Shown: piece after piece, positions 7,621 through 17,654 of the stretch
How positions within the stretch are numbered: position 1 is the first letter of the stretch
Layout: every line of letters starts with the position of its first letter
Assembly: GCF_002160865.1 (NCBI RefSeq)
Contig: NZ_NFLJ01000027.1
Span: 1 to 40,500, forward strand
Direction of reading: 5' to 3'
Source: Massiliimicrobium timonense
GTDB lineage: Bacteria; Bacillota_I; Bacilli_A; Erysipelotrichales; Coprobacillaceae
Length of the DNA: 40,500 bases
Translations under genes and position numbers: made by a program
Notes under the pieces: model-generated
The model's input: the letters and a program-made list of their open reading frames with translations, nothing else
Databases searched by the model: none
What the model was told of the DNA's origin: nothing

Positions 7621-9102
7621 TTAATTTCTCCTTCTGATAAATTTTGTTATAAATGATGGATAAAAAATCATATAAATTATACTAGTAACAACAATACATA
7701 TTATAAAGTTTAAAACAGAATAAATAATCCAACCTATGATAGTTATTTCTTCTAATTTTAAAAATGAAGTAGCTATTAATATCAAAATAAAAGCTAAAAA
7801 ATCAATAAAAATATTTTTTAAAAACACAGAATATCTTCTATTAATAATTGATTTTTTTAGATAAAAAGCAGATGCACAAAGCCTATAACCAACTCCAACA
7901 CAAGTACCAATAGCAACTCCTACTAAACCATATTTTATAACAAAAATCACTGATAAAATGATATTTAATAGAGACTCAATTACACAATACAACTGTGTCT
8001 CTTTGAAATGGCCAGCTGCGAAAATAATAGTTGTATATGGAATTCTTAATGAATAAATTGCATATGCTAAAGTAATGAGATAAGAAAATATATAATTTGC
8101 ATAATTTGCATCTTTTATTCCGCTTGTGTATAGCAGTACAAATGGCACAAGAACTTTACAAATACATGAAAATAATATTACAGAAATATAATGAGTAACT
8201 AGCTCATAATTTCTAAATTCTTTTTTTAAAGCATTAATCTTATTTTCAGCATAAAGTTTTCCAAAAAAACTTTTATAACTAGCTGATAAACTTTCCATTA
8301 GAGTTTTTATGCTGTTCAATGGCATTACATATATATTGTATATTGAAACATTTTTTAATGTTGAAAATATAGTAAGGACTACATAATCTGTAGAATTTGT
8401 TACTACTGATGAAATATGTTGTGCTAATCCATGCCATTTTTGTTGTATACAATCCTTTGATGGATTCTTTACATTTTTTATATGATAATGTTTTTTTACA
8501 TAAATAGTATATATCAATGGCCTAAGAATAAAAATAATAGATGAAAAAAGTTTAACACATTGAATGTTAGCCCCAAGTTTAATCAAAATAATTGTAAAAA
8601 TTGCATTTAGAATAATAGTAATTAAATTAGTTATATTTGTTATATAAAGTTTTTGATCAGCGTTTAAAAGCAATGAATTGCATATTCCAAAATAGTATTG
8701 CGCAAAAGAACTTAAAGAGATAGATAAAATTAAAGTTATTGTGTACATGTTTGAAAAACCAGTATCTTTTATAAATCCAAAATATATAACTAAAGCAATA
8801 ATATAAAATATTAATATTCTAGCAATAAGTTTAAAATACTTTTGAGCAGCACAATAGATATTTGAAATACTCTCAAAATTTTTTTTAGATAATGGCTTGT
8901 ATAATGAACTTTGAACTACTGCACCTATACCAAAATCCAATAATGAAATTATACTTAGCATCTGTGTGATAGAAGATACTAATCCGTTTACATCAGAGCC
9001 ATATGCATTTAAAAAGAAACGTGGTAAAAATAGACCTATCAGTATACTTACTATTTGGTATATAAGAGTAATTAAATTATTTAAGATTAATTTGTACTTC
9101 AT
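7621..9102 (-). CDS. wzx: Wzx-like polysaccharide flippase (PST/MVF-type)
   Basis: This 493-residue, strongly hydrophobic protein has about 12-14 predicted membrane segments and opens with the typical [20 protein letters not shown] followed by [19 protein letters not shown]. That N-terminus is characteristic of Gram-positive repeat-unit transporters, which flip undecaprenyl-linked oligosaccharide across the membrane. Its ATG overlaps the stop of the upstream acetyltransferase gene (ATGA). Together with the polymerase at 11105-12517 it makes locus 1 a Wzx/Wzy-dependent system. Codon use is extremely A/T rich compared with ugd next door, as expected for serotype-specific genes acquired separately. 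The lipid-linked substrate is not predictable. Confidence 0.88.
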   Translation of the reverse strand: MKYKLILNNLITLIYQIVSILIGLFLPRFFLNAYGSDVNGLVSSITQMLSIISLLDFGIGAVVQSSLYKPLSKKNFESISNIYCAAQKYFKLIARILIFYIIALVIYFGFIKDTGFSNMYTITLILSISLSSFAQYYFGICNSLLLNADQKLYITNITNLITIILNAIFTIILIKLGANIQCVKLFSSIIFILRPLIYTIYVKKHYHIKNVKNPSKDCIQQKWHGLAQHISSVVTNSTDYVVLTIFSTLKNVSIYNIYVMPLNSIKTLMESLSASYKSFFGKLYAENKINALKKEFRNYELVTHYISVILFSCICKVLVPFVLLYTSGIKDANYANYIFSYLITLAYAIYSLRIPYTTIIFAAGHFKETQLYCVIESLLNIILSVIFVIKYGLVGVAIGTCVGVGYRLCASAFYLKKSIINRRYSVFLKNIFIDFLAFILILIATSFLKLEEITIIGWIIYSVLNFIICIVVTSIIYMIFYPSFITKFIRRRN

Positions 9103-9620
9103 TTTATATTATATTTCCTTTTTAAATATTCTTTTTTATTTTGACTACTAAATTTTTTTGTATAATCAAATTCATCAATATGATCACTGTAATAATCATC
9201 TATATTTTTAATAAATTTAGCAGGTACCCCCGCCCATATTTGCCCATCCGGTATATCTTTGGTAACAACAGCACCACAACCTACTATTACATTATTACCA
9301 ATTGTAACTCCAGGCATAATAATAGTATTCATACCAATATGTACATTATTTCCAATTTGAATTTGACCAAATAAATCAATTTTTTCATTATTATATTTTT
9401 CTCTTAAAACCCATACTCCCCCATCATGAGTAATAAATTTACATCCTGATGTTATTCTAACATGATTCCCTATAGTTATTAGGTATGGTTCGCTTCCAAA
9501 AAAAACATCTGGATATATTTCGCAATTTTCGCCAATACGAACACCTATTTTTCTTAATTCATTACTATAATTGTTTAATGAAAAGAATATATATTTTAGC
9601 TTTATTAGTATATTTCTCAT
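9099..9620 (-). CDS. Left-handed beta-helix (hexapeptide) O-acetyltransferase
   Basis: The 173-residue protein has a short N-terminal helix, then hexapeptide repeats (IGNHVRI, IGNNVHIGMNTIIMPGVTIG, NNVIVGCGAVVTKDIP) and the closing WAGVPAKFIKN motif of the CysE/LacA/WbbJ superfamily. These enzymes form trimers in the cytoplasm and move acetyl from acetyl-CoA to a sugar hydroxyl. It sits in the locus between the epimerase and the flippase, so it probably acetylates a sugar of the repeat unit. The insert THDGGVW after IRITSGCKF is normal for the Maa/WbbJ branch. It overlaps the flippase gene by four bases. The exact acceptor is unknown. Confidence 0.85.
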   Translation of the reverse strand: MRNILIKLKYIFFSLNNYSNELRKIGVRIGENCEIYPDVFFGSEPYLITIGNHVRITSGCKFITHDGGVWVLREKYNNEKIDLFGQIQIGNNVHIGMNTIIMPGVTIGNNVIVGCGAVVTKDIPDGQIWAGVPAKFIKNIDDYYSDHIDEFDYTKKFSSQNKKEYLKRKYNIK

Positions 9621-10016
9621 TTATATAATACCTCTTAAATTTTTCTACATTTAATAATTCATATTAAATATTTTTCAAAACTGAAGTGGATTACTATGTA
9701 ATATAGATAAATTGCATTTAAACTTTAATGAATCAAAAAGAATATCATTCGACTAATACATCTATATAGAATTTATTTGTATGTTTACAAAATAAACTAT
9801 GAATTTAATTTTTAGTATTTTGAGTCCTTGTTTTTAATTTTTCCATATTTTTAGTGAATATATTAATTTGTTCATTTATAAATATAGGATTATTAAGTAG
9901 CAATTATAAATTTGGAAGTTATCAATTACAAAATCACTAGATACTTATTAACAAATTGCATATAATCTGTACTTAACAAATTGCATGTAATCCATTTTTA
10001 TAAAACTTAAAGAATA
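9621..10016. other. 396-bp non-coding gap inside locus 1
   Basis: No gene or transposase trace is visible in this very A/T-rich stretch. Near its right end lies a 20-base near-identical direct repeat (9948-9967 and 9973-9992), with a partial third copy of its AAATTGCAT core at 9709-9717. The gap separates the flippase/acetyltransferase/ugd block from the mnaA/wzy block and probably marks a module junction. It may also contain an internal promoter for the downstream block, but I do not see a convincing one. Confidence 0.5.
9948..9992. repeat. Tandem 25-bp-period direct repeat
   Basis: TTAACAAATTGCATATAATC (9948-9967) and TTAACAAATTGCATGTAATC (9973-9992) differ at one base. They lie just downstream of the mnaA stop (10017, minus strand). 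Confidence 0.8.
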
Positions 10017-11108
10017 TTACTTGAATAAAAACTTTATTATTTTTTCGCATGCAGTTCCGTCTCCATATGGGTTAGATGCATGTGACATCTTATTATATTC
10101 TTCTTGATCTTCTAATAATAATTTAAAGTTTTTATAAATTGTTTTTTCATCAGTCCCCACTAACTTTAATGTCCCTGCTTTTATCCCTTCAGGCCTTTCT
10201 GTTGTATCTCTCATGACTAGCACTGGTTTTCCTAATGATGGTGCTTCTTCTTGTATTCCACCACTATCAGTCAAAATCATGTAACTTCTTGCCAAAAAAT
10301 TATGGAAATCTAGTACCTCTAATGGTTCAATGATATGAACTCTATCACAGTCTCCTAGTTCTTCTTTTGCTATTTGTCTTACAACTGGATTCATGTGTAT
10401 TGGATAGATAACCTTCACTTTATCATGCTCGTCAACTATGCGTTTAATAGCTCTGAACATATTATGCATAGGTCTTCCTATATTCTCTCTCCTATGAGCG
10501 GTTAACATAATTAATTTTGAATCCTTTGCCCATTCAAGTTCTGGATGATTATAATCATCTTTTACAGTTGTTTTTAATGCATCTATTCCTGTATTACCAG
10601 TAACATAGATATTTTCCCCTTTTTTACCTTCATTTAATAGATTTTGCTTGCTCATTTCAGTAGGGGTGAAATGATATTTTGCAATAATTCCTACTGCTTG
10701 TCTATTAAATTCTTCTGGATATGGAGAATATATATCATATGTTCTTAACCCAGCCTCTACATGTCCTACAGGAATCTGCAAATAGAAGCATGCCAAAGCA
10801 GTCGCAAAAGTTGTTGATGTATCACCATGTACCAATACAACATCAGGTCTAACTTCTTCTAATACTTCTTTGATATTATTTAATATATTTGTTGTAACAT
10901 CAAACAATGTTTGTTTCTCTTTCATAATAGATAAATCATAGTCAGGCACAACATTAAAAGCTTGTAAAACTTGATCAAGCATCTGTCTATGTTGCCCTGT
11001 TACCGTTACAATTGTTTTTATATCTTCATGTTTTTTTAACTCGTTTACTAATGGACACATCTTAATTGCTTCAGGACGTGTACCAAATACTAACATTACC
11101 TTTTTCAT
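10017..11108 (-). CDS. wecB: UDP-N-acetylglucosamine 2-epimerase, non-hydrolysing
   Basis: The 363-residue enzyme interconverts UDP-GlcNAc and UDP-ManNAc. It opens with VMLVFGTRPEAIKMCPLV and contains TGQHRQMLDQ, VLVHGDTSTTFATALA, GHVEAGLRTYDIYSPYPEE, TAHRRENIG, and TDSGGIQEEAPSLGKPVLVMR, all hallmarks of the WecB/MnaA family, at the usual length. It is cytoplasmic and supplies ManNAc (or its derivative ManNAcA) for the locus 1 polymer. Its start overlaps the end of the polymerase gene by four bases. No UDP-ManNAc dehydrogenase is obvious in the window: the one nucleotide-sugar dehydrogenase here looks glucose-type. The product may therefore be used as ManNAc. Confidence is high. Confidence 0.93.
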   Translation of the reverse strand: MKKVMLVFGTRPEAIKMCPLVNELKKHEDIKTIVTVTGQHRQMLDQVLQAFNVVPDYDLSIMKEKQTLFDVTTNILNNIKEVLEEVRPDVVLVHGDTSTTFATALACFYLQIPVGHVEAGLRTYDIYSPYPEEFNRQAVGIIAKYHFTPTEMSKQNLLNEGKKGENIYVTGNTGIDALKTTVKDDYNHPELEWAKDSKLIMLTAHRRENIGRPMHNMFRAIKRIVDEHDKVKVIYPIHMNPVVRQIAKEELGDCDRVHIIEPLEVLDFHNFLARSYMILTDSGGIQEEAPSLGKPVLVMRDTTERPEGIKAGTLKLVGTDEKTIYKNFKLLLEDQEEYNKMSHASNPYGDGTACEKIIKFLFK

Positions 11109-12517
11109 AAGCGCCTCCCATTTATTTTGATACGACTAAGTAGTACTATTAGTAAGTAAAATACTATTACTCCATAGAAAAATGATTTAAAATATAAAAA
11201 TGAAGATCCTCTTATCCACCCTATTAATGTTGATAATGAAGATGCAATAATAAATAGTCTAATGTTTGAAAAATGATTACTATTATTTCTAAATAATAAA
11301 CCTAAGACATACCCTAAAATCAATAAAAACAAAACACTAAAAATACCAAAATTCAAATAACATTCTCCAAATAATGAAAATCCTGTACCATAAGATAAAT
11401 TTAAATATTGAGAAAAATAATCATCAATTAAAATTACTTGTAATCCCAACATAGGAAAATATCTACTTGAAATCACTCCTAAGATTGCTGGAATATATGT
11501 ATTACCATAATTCCAAAAAGACGCGCCATATATATATATGTATGCCAAAATATTCATACTACCTCCCATCTCACGTAAAGCACTTATTAGAGGGAACTCT
11601 ATATTTCCTAATTCTTTAATTATTGAAGTAATTTCAATTTTTCCATAATCTCTTAACTCAACAATTGCATAAACTATATATAAGAAAGGAAGCAATAATA
11701 AAATATAAAGCATTATTTTTTTAAAATCAATCTTTGGTTGATAATAATAGAACTCTAACCATATCAATATAATAATTTTATATAACCATGTTCCTCTATC
11801 TCCCATAGATAAGTTGATTATTGTATAAAAAAGCATAATACTCCATACAATAATTTGATATTTTTTTTTAAATTTTCCTCCAAGTAAAATACATAATAAT
11901 GATGGAAAAAAAAACATTTCAACAATGAATGTTAGTGATGCTAATTGAAAATCATTACTGTAATAAATTGCTCCATAACCATGTACAGAACTTATTGACA
12001 AAAATGTTAAATACCTATATAAGGTCAAAGGAACAGAAATAATTGCAAAAATATATCCTACTAATAAAATATATCTATCATAATTCACATTGCTATATTT
12101 TTCTGTTTTTTTAAAAGATGTGCTTAAAATTGCCCCAAAATGTAAGGCATAAATCATTATACATGTTAAAATTTTTAAATTTTGAATATCAATTTTGGAA
12201 GCAACCAAATTCGTTCCTAAAAACAAGTAATTAGTTATATCAGTATCTGAAATAATATTAAAAGCCCATAATAAAGGCTGACCATAGTTAAACAAAACTA
12301 TAAATATCATAAATATAATATACGGAGTAAATATGGATTCTTTAGTTGATGATTTCCATGTATATATAATCCAAATTACTAAAACATAACCCATGATATT
12401 TAATGAATAATCAATAAAGAGATTATATATATTAAGTAATGAGAAAATTAAAAATACACCTAATATACAAAATAAAATTATTGAAAAAATAGAAGCATAT
12501 TTTTGAAACTTTATCAT
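11105..12517 (-). CDS. wzy: Wzy-like oligosaccharide repeat-unit polymerase
   Basis: This 470-residue membrane protein has about 11-12 predicted transmembrane segments and a large extracellular loop between residues roughly 290 and 380, the usual Wzy/O-antigen polymerase layout. I place the start at the ATG at 12517, not at the longer frame from 12544: an AAGGAG lies just upstream, and the ATG overlaps the TGA of the preceding glycosyltransferase gene (ATGA). Residues such as the GDRGTWLYK segment after a central helix fit the family, which polymerises lipid-linked repeat units on the outer face of the membrane. Sequence conservation in this family is very low, so the call rests on topology and position. 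Confidence 0.75.
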   Translation of the reverse strand: MIKFQKYASIFSIILFCILGVFLIFSLLNIYNLFIDYSLNIMGYVLVIWIIYTWKSSTKESIFTPYIIFMIFIVLFNYGQPLLWAFNIISDTDITNYLFLGTNLVASKIDIQNLKILTCIMIYALHFGAILSTSFKKTEKYSNVNYDRYILLVGYIFAIISVPLTLYRYLTFLSISSVHGYGAIYYSNDFQLASLTFIVEMFFFPSLLCILLGGKFKKKYQIIVWSIMLFYTIINLSMGDRGTWLYKIIILIWLEFYYYQPKIDFKKIMLYILLLLPFLYIVYAIVELRDYGKIEITSIIKELGNIEFPLISALREMGGSMNILAYIYIYGASFWNYGNTYIPAILGVISSRYFPMLGLQVILIDDYFSQYLNLSYGTGFSLFGECYLNFGIFSVLFLLILGYVLGLLFRNNSNHFSNIRLFIIASSLSTLIGWIRGSSFLYFKSFFYGVIVFYLLIVLLSRIKINGRRL

Positions 12518-13590
12518 ATAATCTCCTTCAAAAATAATTCCCAATTATCAACAATTGTGGATTCTGAAAACTTTTCCCTTGTTTCTTTATAATGTGAAGA
12601 AATATTATCCGCAATATCTTCATTTTCTAAAAGAAGTTTTATTTTTTTTGTAAGTGTTTCTTCGTCTCTTATATTTACTAAGATTCCATTATAGTTATTT
12701 GTAATTGCTAATTTAGCGCCTCCTATTGGGCAATCAGTACATATAACTGGCAATCCTATTGCTAGAGCTTCAAGCATAGAATTCGATATCCCCTCATAAT
12801 CAGATGTTGATACAAATAAACTTGCATTTATTATTTCTTCATGAATATTATTTGAAAACGGTTTAAATATCACACGTGTTTGTAATTTTTTTTCTTGAAC
12901 ATATTTTTTTAAAAGAGTTTTTTGTGGACCCTCACCATATATTTCCAATTGATATTCTAATTTAAGCTGTTTAGGTAATTTATCATATGCATTTATTAAC
13001 ATTTTTAAATTTTTTTGTTCTGTTAATCTACAAAAAGTAACAATTTTATTATTTCTCTTATTTAATTTATTATGTGTGGGTAAATTTTCAATAATAGGAT
13101 TAGGTATAATTCTATTTTTTATATAGAGTCTTTTAAAAAAACGTTTTGCATCTTCAGTTTGATAAACAATTCCATCAGCATATTTATATGAAACTTTTCT
13201 TAAAAATCTTAGCAATTTCTGATGAGGATCATGATAGGGATCATTTCTTTCAGATATAATTAACGGAATATGCGTAAACAAAAGCGACACTATAGAATAT
13301 ATATTAATTTCAGTTAAAAAACTAATAACTAGATTGCAATTCATTTTTTTTATTATTTTTCTAAGATATCTTACTCTTGACGGTATACGTACAATATAGT
13401 TAGACGATATATAATTATTTAAACAAACAATATTAATTTTTTCATTAATAGGATAATCGATTCTGTTTTCATACACAAGAATGATGCTGACATGATAACC
13501 ACGTTGATTTAAATTATTAGCAAGAATTGAAATAACTCTTTCGGCTCCACCTTTGCCTAATGATCCAATTACAAAAACTATTTTTGCCAT
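12514..13590 (-). CDS. GT4-family glycosyltransferase
   Basis: This 358-residue GT-B enzyme has the N-terminal SLGKGGAERVISILANNL motif and a C-terminal donor domain with the GT4 EX7E motif (STSDYEGISNSMLEALAIGL, then PVICTD). A CPIGGAKLAI stretch follows, common in GalNAc/GlcNAc-type capsular transferases. It acts on the cytoplasmic side, adding a sugar to the lipid-linked repeat unit. It is coupled to the polymerase gene by an ATGA overlap. An RBS (AAAGGAATG) precedes its start, and 266 non-coding bases separate it from the upstream GT2 gene, which marks a seam in the locus. Donor and linkage cannot be read from sequence. Confidence 0.88.
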   Translation of the reverse strand: MAKIVFVIGSLGKGGAERVISILANNLNQRGYHVSIILVYENRIDYPINEKINIVCLNNYISSNYIVRIPSRVRYLRKIIKKMNCNLVISFLTEINIYSIVSLLFTHIPLIISERNDPYHDPHQKLLRFLRKVSYKYADGIVYQTEDAKRFFKRLYIKNRIIPNPIIENLPTHNKLNKRNNKIVTFCRLTEQKNLKMLINAYDKLPKQLKLEYQLEIYGEGPQKTLLKKYVQEKKLQTRVIFKPFSNNIHEEIINASLFVSTSDYEGISNSMLEALAIGLPVICTDCPIGGAKLAITNNYNGILVNIRDEETLTKKIKLLLENEDIADNISSHYKETREKFSESTIVDNWELFLKEII

Positions 13591-13856
13591 TCTAATATCA
13601 CATTCCTTTCTTCTTATATATTAATAGTATATAGTTATAGAAAATAATTTACTCCTATAGACAATTTATTCTTTAAAGTAAAAAATAGATACATATTTTT
13701 CAGAGAATATAATATGTTTTAAATTTTTCAAAATGAAATGTTAAATATCAATTTATTCAATCAAATTAATACACTAAATCTGTTAATATTATCATATTAG
13801 TTTATACGTTAAAAATTTTTTAAACTTATATTTTATAAATAACTAATCTATATTAT
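13591..13856. other. 266-bp non-coding gap inside locus 1
   Basis: Very A/T-rich; no gene, remnant or clear terminator is seen. It is the only other large gap in an otherwise gapless operon and may hold an internal promoter or mark where a gene was lost or inserted. Confidence 0.5.
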
Positions 13857-14798
13857 CTAAATATTATTACGCTCCATCTTGTCTCTAACTATATAAAATA
13901 GTCTTTTGTTTAGTAAAAACAGAATAGACTTTAATCGTGTTTTTAATCTATATGAATGAAGTAAAGGGTAAAATTTATCATATTCATTATCATTCAATTT
14001 CCCTATAAATATACCATTTAAATATTGATTTGATAAATAATCATAAAATATTTTTTTCTTTTTTCTGGGTAAATCAATAAATTCTTTTTCTAACTCCATT
14101 ACATTTTGAATTATATCTAATCCATTTTTATATGTATCTGTTCTTGTAGTAATAGAATTTTCTCTTATCTCATAATTATACAAAATAATATTTGTAATAA
14201 TAACTTTATTTGCATATTTTAATGCTCTTGGGAACCACTCTACATCTTCATGTAATCGACCCTTTTTGAAAAATAAATTATTTTCCATAACATATTTTCT
14301 TGAATATATATTTAACCAAACAGCAGGATAATATGAATTAGATTCAATAGAATTAATCAAATAATTAATACCACTATATATTTTATCATCGTCCTTATTA
14401 ATTCTAATTAAATTTTTTTTGCCACTGACAATTCTATATCCGTTACACAAAACTATATCATATTTTCTTAATAATAAATACTTATAAACTTTACTTAGAG
14501 AGTTTGTTTCTAAATAATCATCACTATCTAGAAACAATATATACTCAGCTTTCGAATTTTTCATTCCTATATTACGAGCCTCTGAAAGTCCTGCATTTTT
14601 TTGCTTTATAAACTTTATAAATTTATATTTTTTTACATATTTCATATATATTTTTTCACTATTATCTGTGGAACCATCATCAATTAGTATTAACTCGACG
14701 TCATTATTATACTGACTTATAATACTTTCTAAACATCTAGAAATATATTTTTCAACATTATAAATAGGTATAATAATACTCAATAGTATTGTGTTCAT
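13857..14798 (-). CDS. GT2-family glycosyltransferase
   Basis: The 313-residue GT-A enzyme begins LLSIIIPIYNVEKYISRCLE and shows LILIDDGSTDNS and the metal-binding YILFLDSDDYL (DxD-type), all standard for GT2 (WcaA/EpsJ-like). A basic C-terminal region follows. It is a cytoplasmic, membrane-associated transferase adding one sugar of the locus 1 repeat unit. It starts 11 bases after the stop of the preceding glycosyltransferase gene and is followed by a 266-base gap. Donor and linkage are unknown. Confidence 0.88.
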   Translation of the reverse strand: MNTILLSIIIPIYNVEKYISRCLESIISQYNNDVELILIDDGSTDNSEKIYMKYVKKYKFIKFIKQKNAGLSEARNIGMKNSKAEYILFLDSDDYLETNSLSKVYKYLLLRKYDIVLCNGYRIVSGKKNLIRINKDDDKIYSGINYLINSIESNSYYPAVWLNIYSRKYVMENNLFFKKGRLHEDVEWFPRALKYANKVIITNIILYNYEIRENSITTRTDTYKNGLDIIQNVMELEKEFIDLPRKKKKIFYDYLSNQYLNGIFIGKLNDNEYDKFYPLLHSYRLKTRLKSILFLLNKRLFYIVRDKMERNNI

Positions 14799-14809
14799 TT
14801 TTAGCTCCT

Positions 14810-15859
14810 TTAATTAACAAATTTTTCCATAATATCATAAAACTTTTCTTCATCTAAAAGCACTTGATTTAAAACCCTATTACAATTTTTCTCAAATACA
14901 TATTTGTCTAAATTCATATATTCATCATATAATTTATCTGCATCTAAATATGAATTCAAGCCTATTCCTAATTCTATAGATTTCTTTCCAATATATGTTT
15001 TAGGATTTGCCCATAAAGGAATTTTATAAATAATTGAATCATAAAATTTATTCGATATTGCATATTTATTTGCAATTTGACTATCATCATAAAAAGAATT
15101 GATAATATCTGCTTTATCAAGTAATAATTCTTTATCTTTTCTATCATATTTTCCTGTCATTATCACATTTTTATTCTGTACATATTCTTTCAACTTATCA
15201 TATGTGGCTCCATAACCATGATACACAATTTGAAATCTTTGATCTTTTTCTAAACAGTCTACAATTTTTTTATCCAATGTGTAATGTCTTACAGCACCTA
15301 AAAATGTAATTTGCAATTTTTGTCCCATCTCTTTTTTATCAAAATGGTAGCACTCGTTCATTTCTTCTTTTAAAAAATTATGACACAATACATATTTATC
15401 TGATTGTGGCAAAAATTTTTTAAAGCCATTTGATGAAATCATAACGGCTCTTGATGCATTTACTATTCTTTTTTCAATATGTTTGAATATCAAACTATTT
15501 TCATAAGTATAATCTCTGATATCAAAAATAAATTTGTCTTTATATGATGTTATTAAATCTCTTGCAATAATCATTCCCATAAGTGTAGATAATATTATAA
15601 TTTTCTCATATTTTTGACTATTGATTATTTTTCGTACATATGATCTATATTTTATGAAACCTCTTATTTTTTTTATTCTTGAAAGAGACAAATTTGCTTC
15701 ATAAACAAACTCATTTGTTTTAAAAGGATATGTTCTTTTTTTGCTTAATCTTTTCCAATAAACAACTTCATAATCTATACCTTTTTTTTCTAAAAAGTTA
15801 CAATATTTTTTTAAATATGGTATATAATCTAAATCAATTATGCAAAAAATACCAATCAT
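14810..15859 (-). CDS. GT-B glycosyltransferase-like protein
   Basis: The 349-residue protein has a Rossmann-like N-terminal half (IGIFCIIDLDYIPYLKKYC, then FIFDIRDYTYEN near the domain middle) and a C-terminal half with TFLGAVRHY, YHGYGATYDKL and NKFYDSIIYKIPLWANPKTY, the pattern of capsular GT4-related transferases. The classical EX7E motif is not evident, so the family assignment is looser than for its neighbours. It overlaps the upstream GT4 gene by four bases and is followed closely by the GT2 gene, so it is surely part of the operon. It could also transfer a non-sugar group, but a sugar transferase is most likely. Confidence 0.7.
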   Translation of the reverse strand: MIGIFCIIDLDYIPYLKKYCNFLEKKGIDYEVVYWKRLSKKRTYPFKTNEFVYEANLSLSRIKKIRGFIKYRSYVRKIINSQKYEKIIILSTLMGMIIARDLITSYKDKFIFDIRDYTYENSLIFKHIEKRIVNASRAVMISSNGFKKFLPQSDKYVLCHNFLKEEMNECYHFDKKEMGQKLQITFLGAVRHYTLDKKIVDCLEKDQRFQIVYHGYGATYDKLKEYVQNKNVIMTGKYDRKDKELLLDKADIINSFYDDSQIANKYAISNKFYDSIIYKIPLWANPKTYIGKKSIELGIGLNSYLDADKLYDEYMNLDKYVFEKNCNRVLNQVLLDEEKFYDIMEKFVN

Positions 15860-17025
15860 TTTTTCCTACTTCCTCCGCAATTCAATAATGCATTAAAATA
15901 TATATCTTTCATTATTTTCTCAGTAATTTTTTTATCAAATTTTTTTACGAATTTTTTATTTGATTCTGATATATTTTTTCTTTTTTTTTGATTTTCGTAA
16001 AGCAATTTAATATTTGATGCAAATGCATTAACATCATTACTATTACAAGAATATCCTGTAATTCCCTCGATTAAATAGTCTTTAATACCTTGTATATTTG
16101 AAGTAATTAATGGCAATCCGGATGCCATTGCTTCTATCGCTGCTAATCCTAATCCTTCTCTTTTTGAAGGAAACGCAAACAAATCACTTGATTGAAGTAA
16201 TGCTGCAATATCTTTTCGGAATCCTAATAATGTAACTTGATTTTCAATTCTTAATTTTTTACTTAACATTATTAGATAAGATTTTAAATTTCCTTTCCCA
16301 GCAATCATGTATTTTATATTTGGATTATTTAATTTTGCTATTGCTTTTAATATGACTTGATGATTCTTATTTGTATTTAGTTCACCAACAGATAAAATCA
16401 TAAAATCATTTTTATTCAAACCTAATTGTTTTCTATAACTATCTCTATCAAAATCATCCAATTGAAACTTTTGAATATCTACTCCAACACCAGGTATATA
16501 TTCTATTGCCTTCATTTTAAAACTATTTTTTGCTCTATTATAGTCTTCTTTATTTATTGTAATAAGGATATCAGTATATTTTGACAAATATTTTTCTATT
16601 GGATAAAATATCATCCAATTTATCAACGGCGCACCTTTATAAAAATGAAATCCATGTGCAGTATATATACATTTTATCCTGCTTTTTTTACAAACTAATC
16701 TTGTTATAACACTTGCAATAGGTGTATGACAATGTATAAAATTATATTTATTTTTATTTGTTAATTCTAAGATTTGTTTATATGATTCGAAATGATTTTT
16801 TAAATCAAATATTGAGCGAGAAAAATCAATTTGGTAAAACTTAACTTTCAAATCATTCAATTTATTCTTTAAATTATCTACTTTTTCTTGAGTCCAAACA
16901 CTTCTATCATTCCAGTTGCAAGCAACATGAACTTCATATCCAAGATCTAAAAGTATAGAAATATTATTCATATTAAATTGACCTATCATTGACGGTACAG
17001 TAGCAACCATTAACATCTTTTTCAT
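15856..17025 (-). CDS. GT4-family glycosyltransferase (EpsD/PglA-like)
   Basis: I start this 389-residue protein at the ATG at 17025 ([11 protein letters not shown]) because AAGGAGAATCAAGTA precedes it and the ATG overlaps the TAA of the acyltransferase gene. The longer frame from 17049 would overlap that gene by 25 bases. It has the EpsD-type N-terminus (DLGYEVHVACNW, then HCHTPIASVITRL and YTAHGFHFYKGAP) and a C-terminal EX7E motif in SKREGLGLAAIEAMASGLP. EpsD/PglA-like enzymes commonly add the second sugar onto the initiating residue, including bacillosamine-type residues. Its position straight after the N-acyltransferase agrees with that role, which is an inference. Confidence 0.88.
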   Translation of the reverse strand: MKKMLMVATVPSMIGQFNMNNISILLDLGYEVHVACNWNDRSVWTQEKVDNLKNKLNDLKVKFYQIDFSRSIFDLKNHFESYKQILELTNKNKYNFIHCHTPIASVITRLVCKKSRIKCIYTAHGFHFYKGAPLINWMIFYPIEKYLSKYTDILITINKEDYNRAKNSFKMKAIEYIPGVGVDIQKFQLDDFDRDSYRKQLGLNKNDFMILSVGELNTNKNHQVILKAIAKLNNPNIKYMIAGKGNLKSYLIMLSKKLRIENQVTLLGFRKDIAALLQSSDLFAFPSKREGLGLAAIEAMASGLPLITSNIQGIKDYLIEGITGYSCNSNDVNAFASNIKLLYENQKKRKNISESNKKFVKKFDKKITEKIMKDIYFNALLNCGGSRKK

Positions 17026-17654
17026 TACTTGATTCTCCTTACTGGACATCCAACATAAGTCCCACTTTCCTTGATGTTTTTTACAACCCCTGCACCAGCT
17101 CCAATAATTACATTATCAACTATAGACTTTCCTTGTATGATTTGGGTTCCTGTTCCAATTTCACAATAATTTCCAATTTCTACATTTCCAGAAATATTTA
17201 CTGATGGATATACAGTTATAAAATCATTCATTATAACATCATGACCAACTGTACAATCAAGATTAACATGATTGAAATTTCCTAGTTCTATGTTAACTGT
17301 TAATATACTATGACTACAAATTATATTTCCTATTCCCATTTTTATTGTTTTATCAATACGTACATTTTTTGCAATGATATTTGGAAATAGGATGTTATTG
17401 TTAAATTTGAGTTTTTCATAAATCATCGATCTAACGCTAGGACTTCCAATTGCAATAACAACATTTGTTTCTTCTTTTCTTCCTAATAAAAAATCAACAG
17501 TACCTATGACAGTAATACCATTGATTTTTTCCCCTTGAATTGTTTCATTATCATCAATAAATCCTTTAATGTTCCATTCTGAGAGTTCTTCTAACAACCA
17601 TGCAACCTCTCTACCAAAATCAGAGGCACCAATGATATAAATATCTTTCATCAT
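17025..17654 (-). CDS. NeuD/PglD-like sugar N-acyltransferase
   Basis: The 209-residue protein has an N-terminal Rossmann-like nucleotide-sugar-binding domain ([20 protein letters not shown]) and a C-terminal left-handed beta-helix ([20 protein letters not shown], then [15 protein letters not shown] and VGCPVRRI). The His of VGHDV is the expected catalytic base. PglD and its relatives acylate the 4-amino group of UDP-4-amino-6-deoxysugars; NeuD acetylates sialic acid. Its ATG overlaps the TGA of the thiolase gene, and the aminotransferase and PglC-like transferase are in the same operon, so an amino sugar is the natural acceptor. With a thiolase and a 3-hydroxyacyl-CoA dehydrogenase directly upstream, the acyl donor may be a 3-hydroxyacyl-CoA in place of acetyl-CoA; that step is inferred. 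Confidence 0.85.
   Translation of the reverse strand: MMKDIYIIGASDFGREVAWLLEELSEWNIKGFIDDNETIQGEKINGITVIGTVDFLLGRKEETNVVIAIGSPSVRSMIYEKLKFNNNILFPNIIAKNVRIDKTIKMGIGNIICSHSILTVNIELGNFNHVNLDCTVGHDVIMNDFITVYPSVNISGNVEIGNYCEIGTGTQIIQGKSIVDNVIIGAGAGVVKNIKESGTYVGCPVRRIK

Noticed and set aside
9948-9992. A short CRISPR array.
   Set aside because: Only two copies with a 5-base gap, no spacers and no cas genes.
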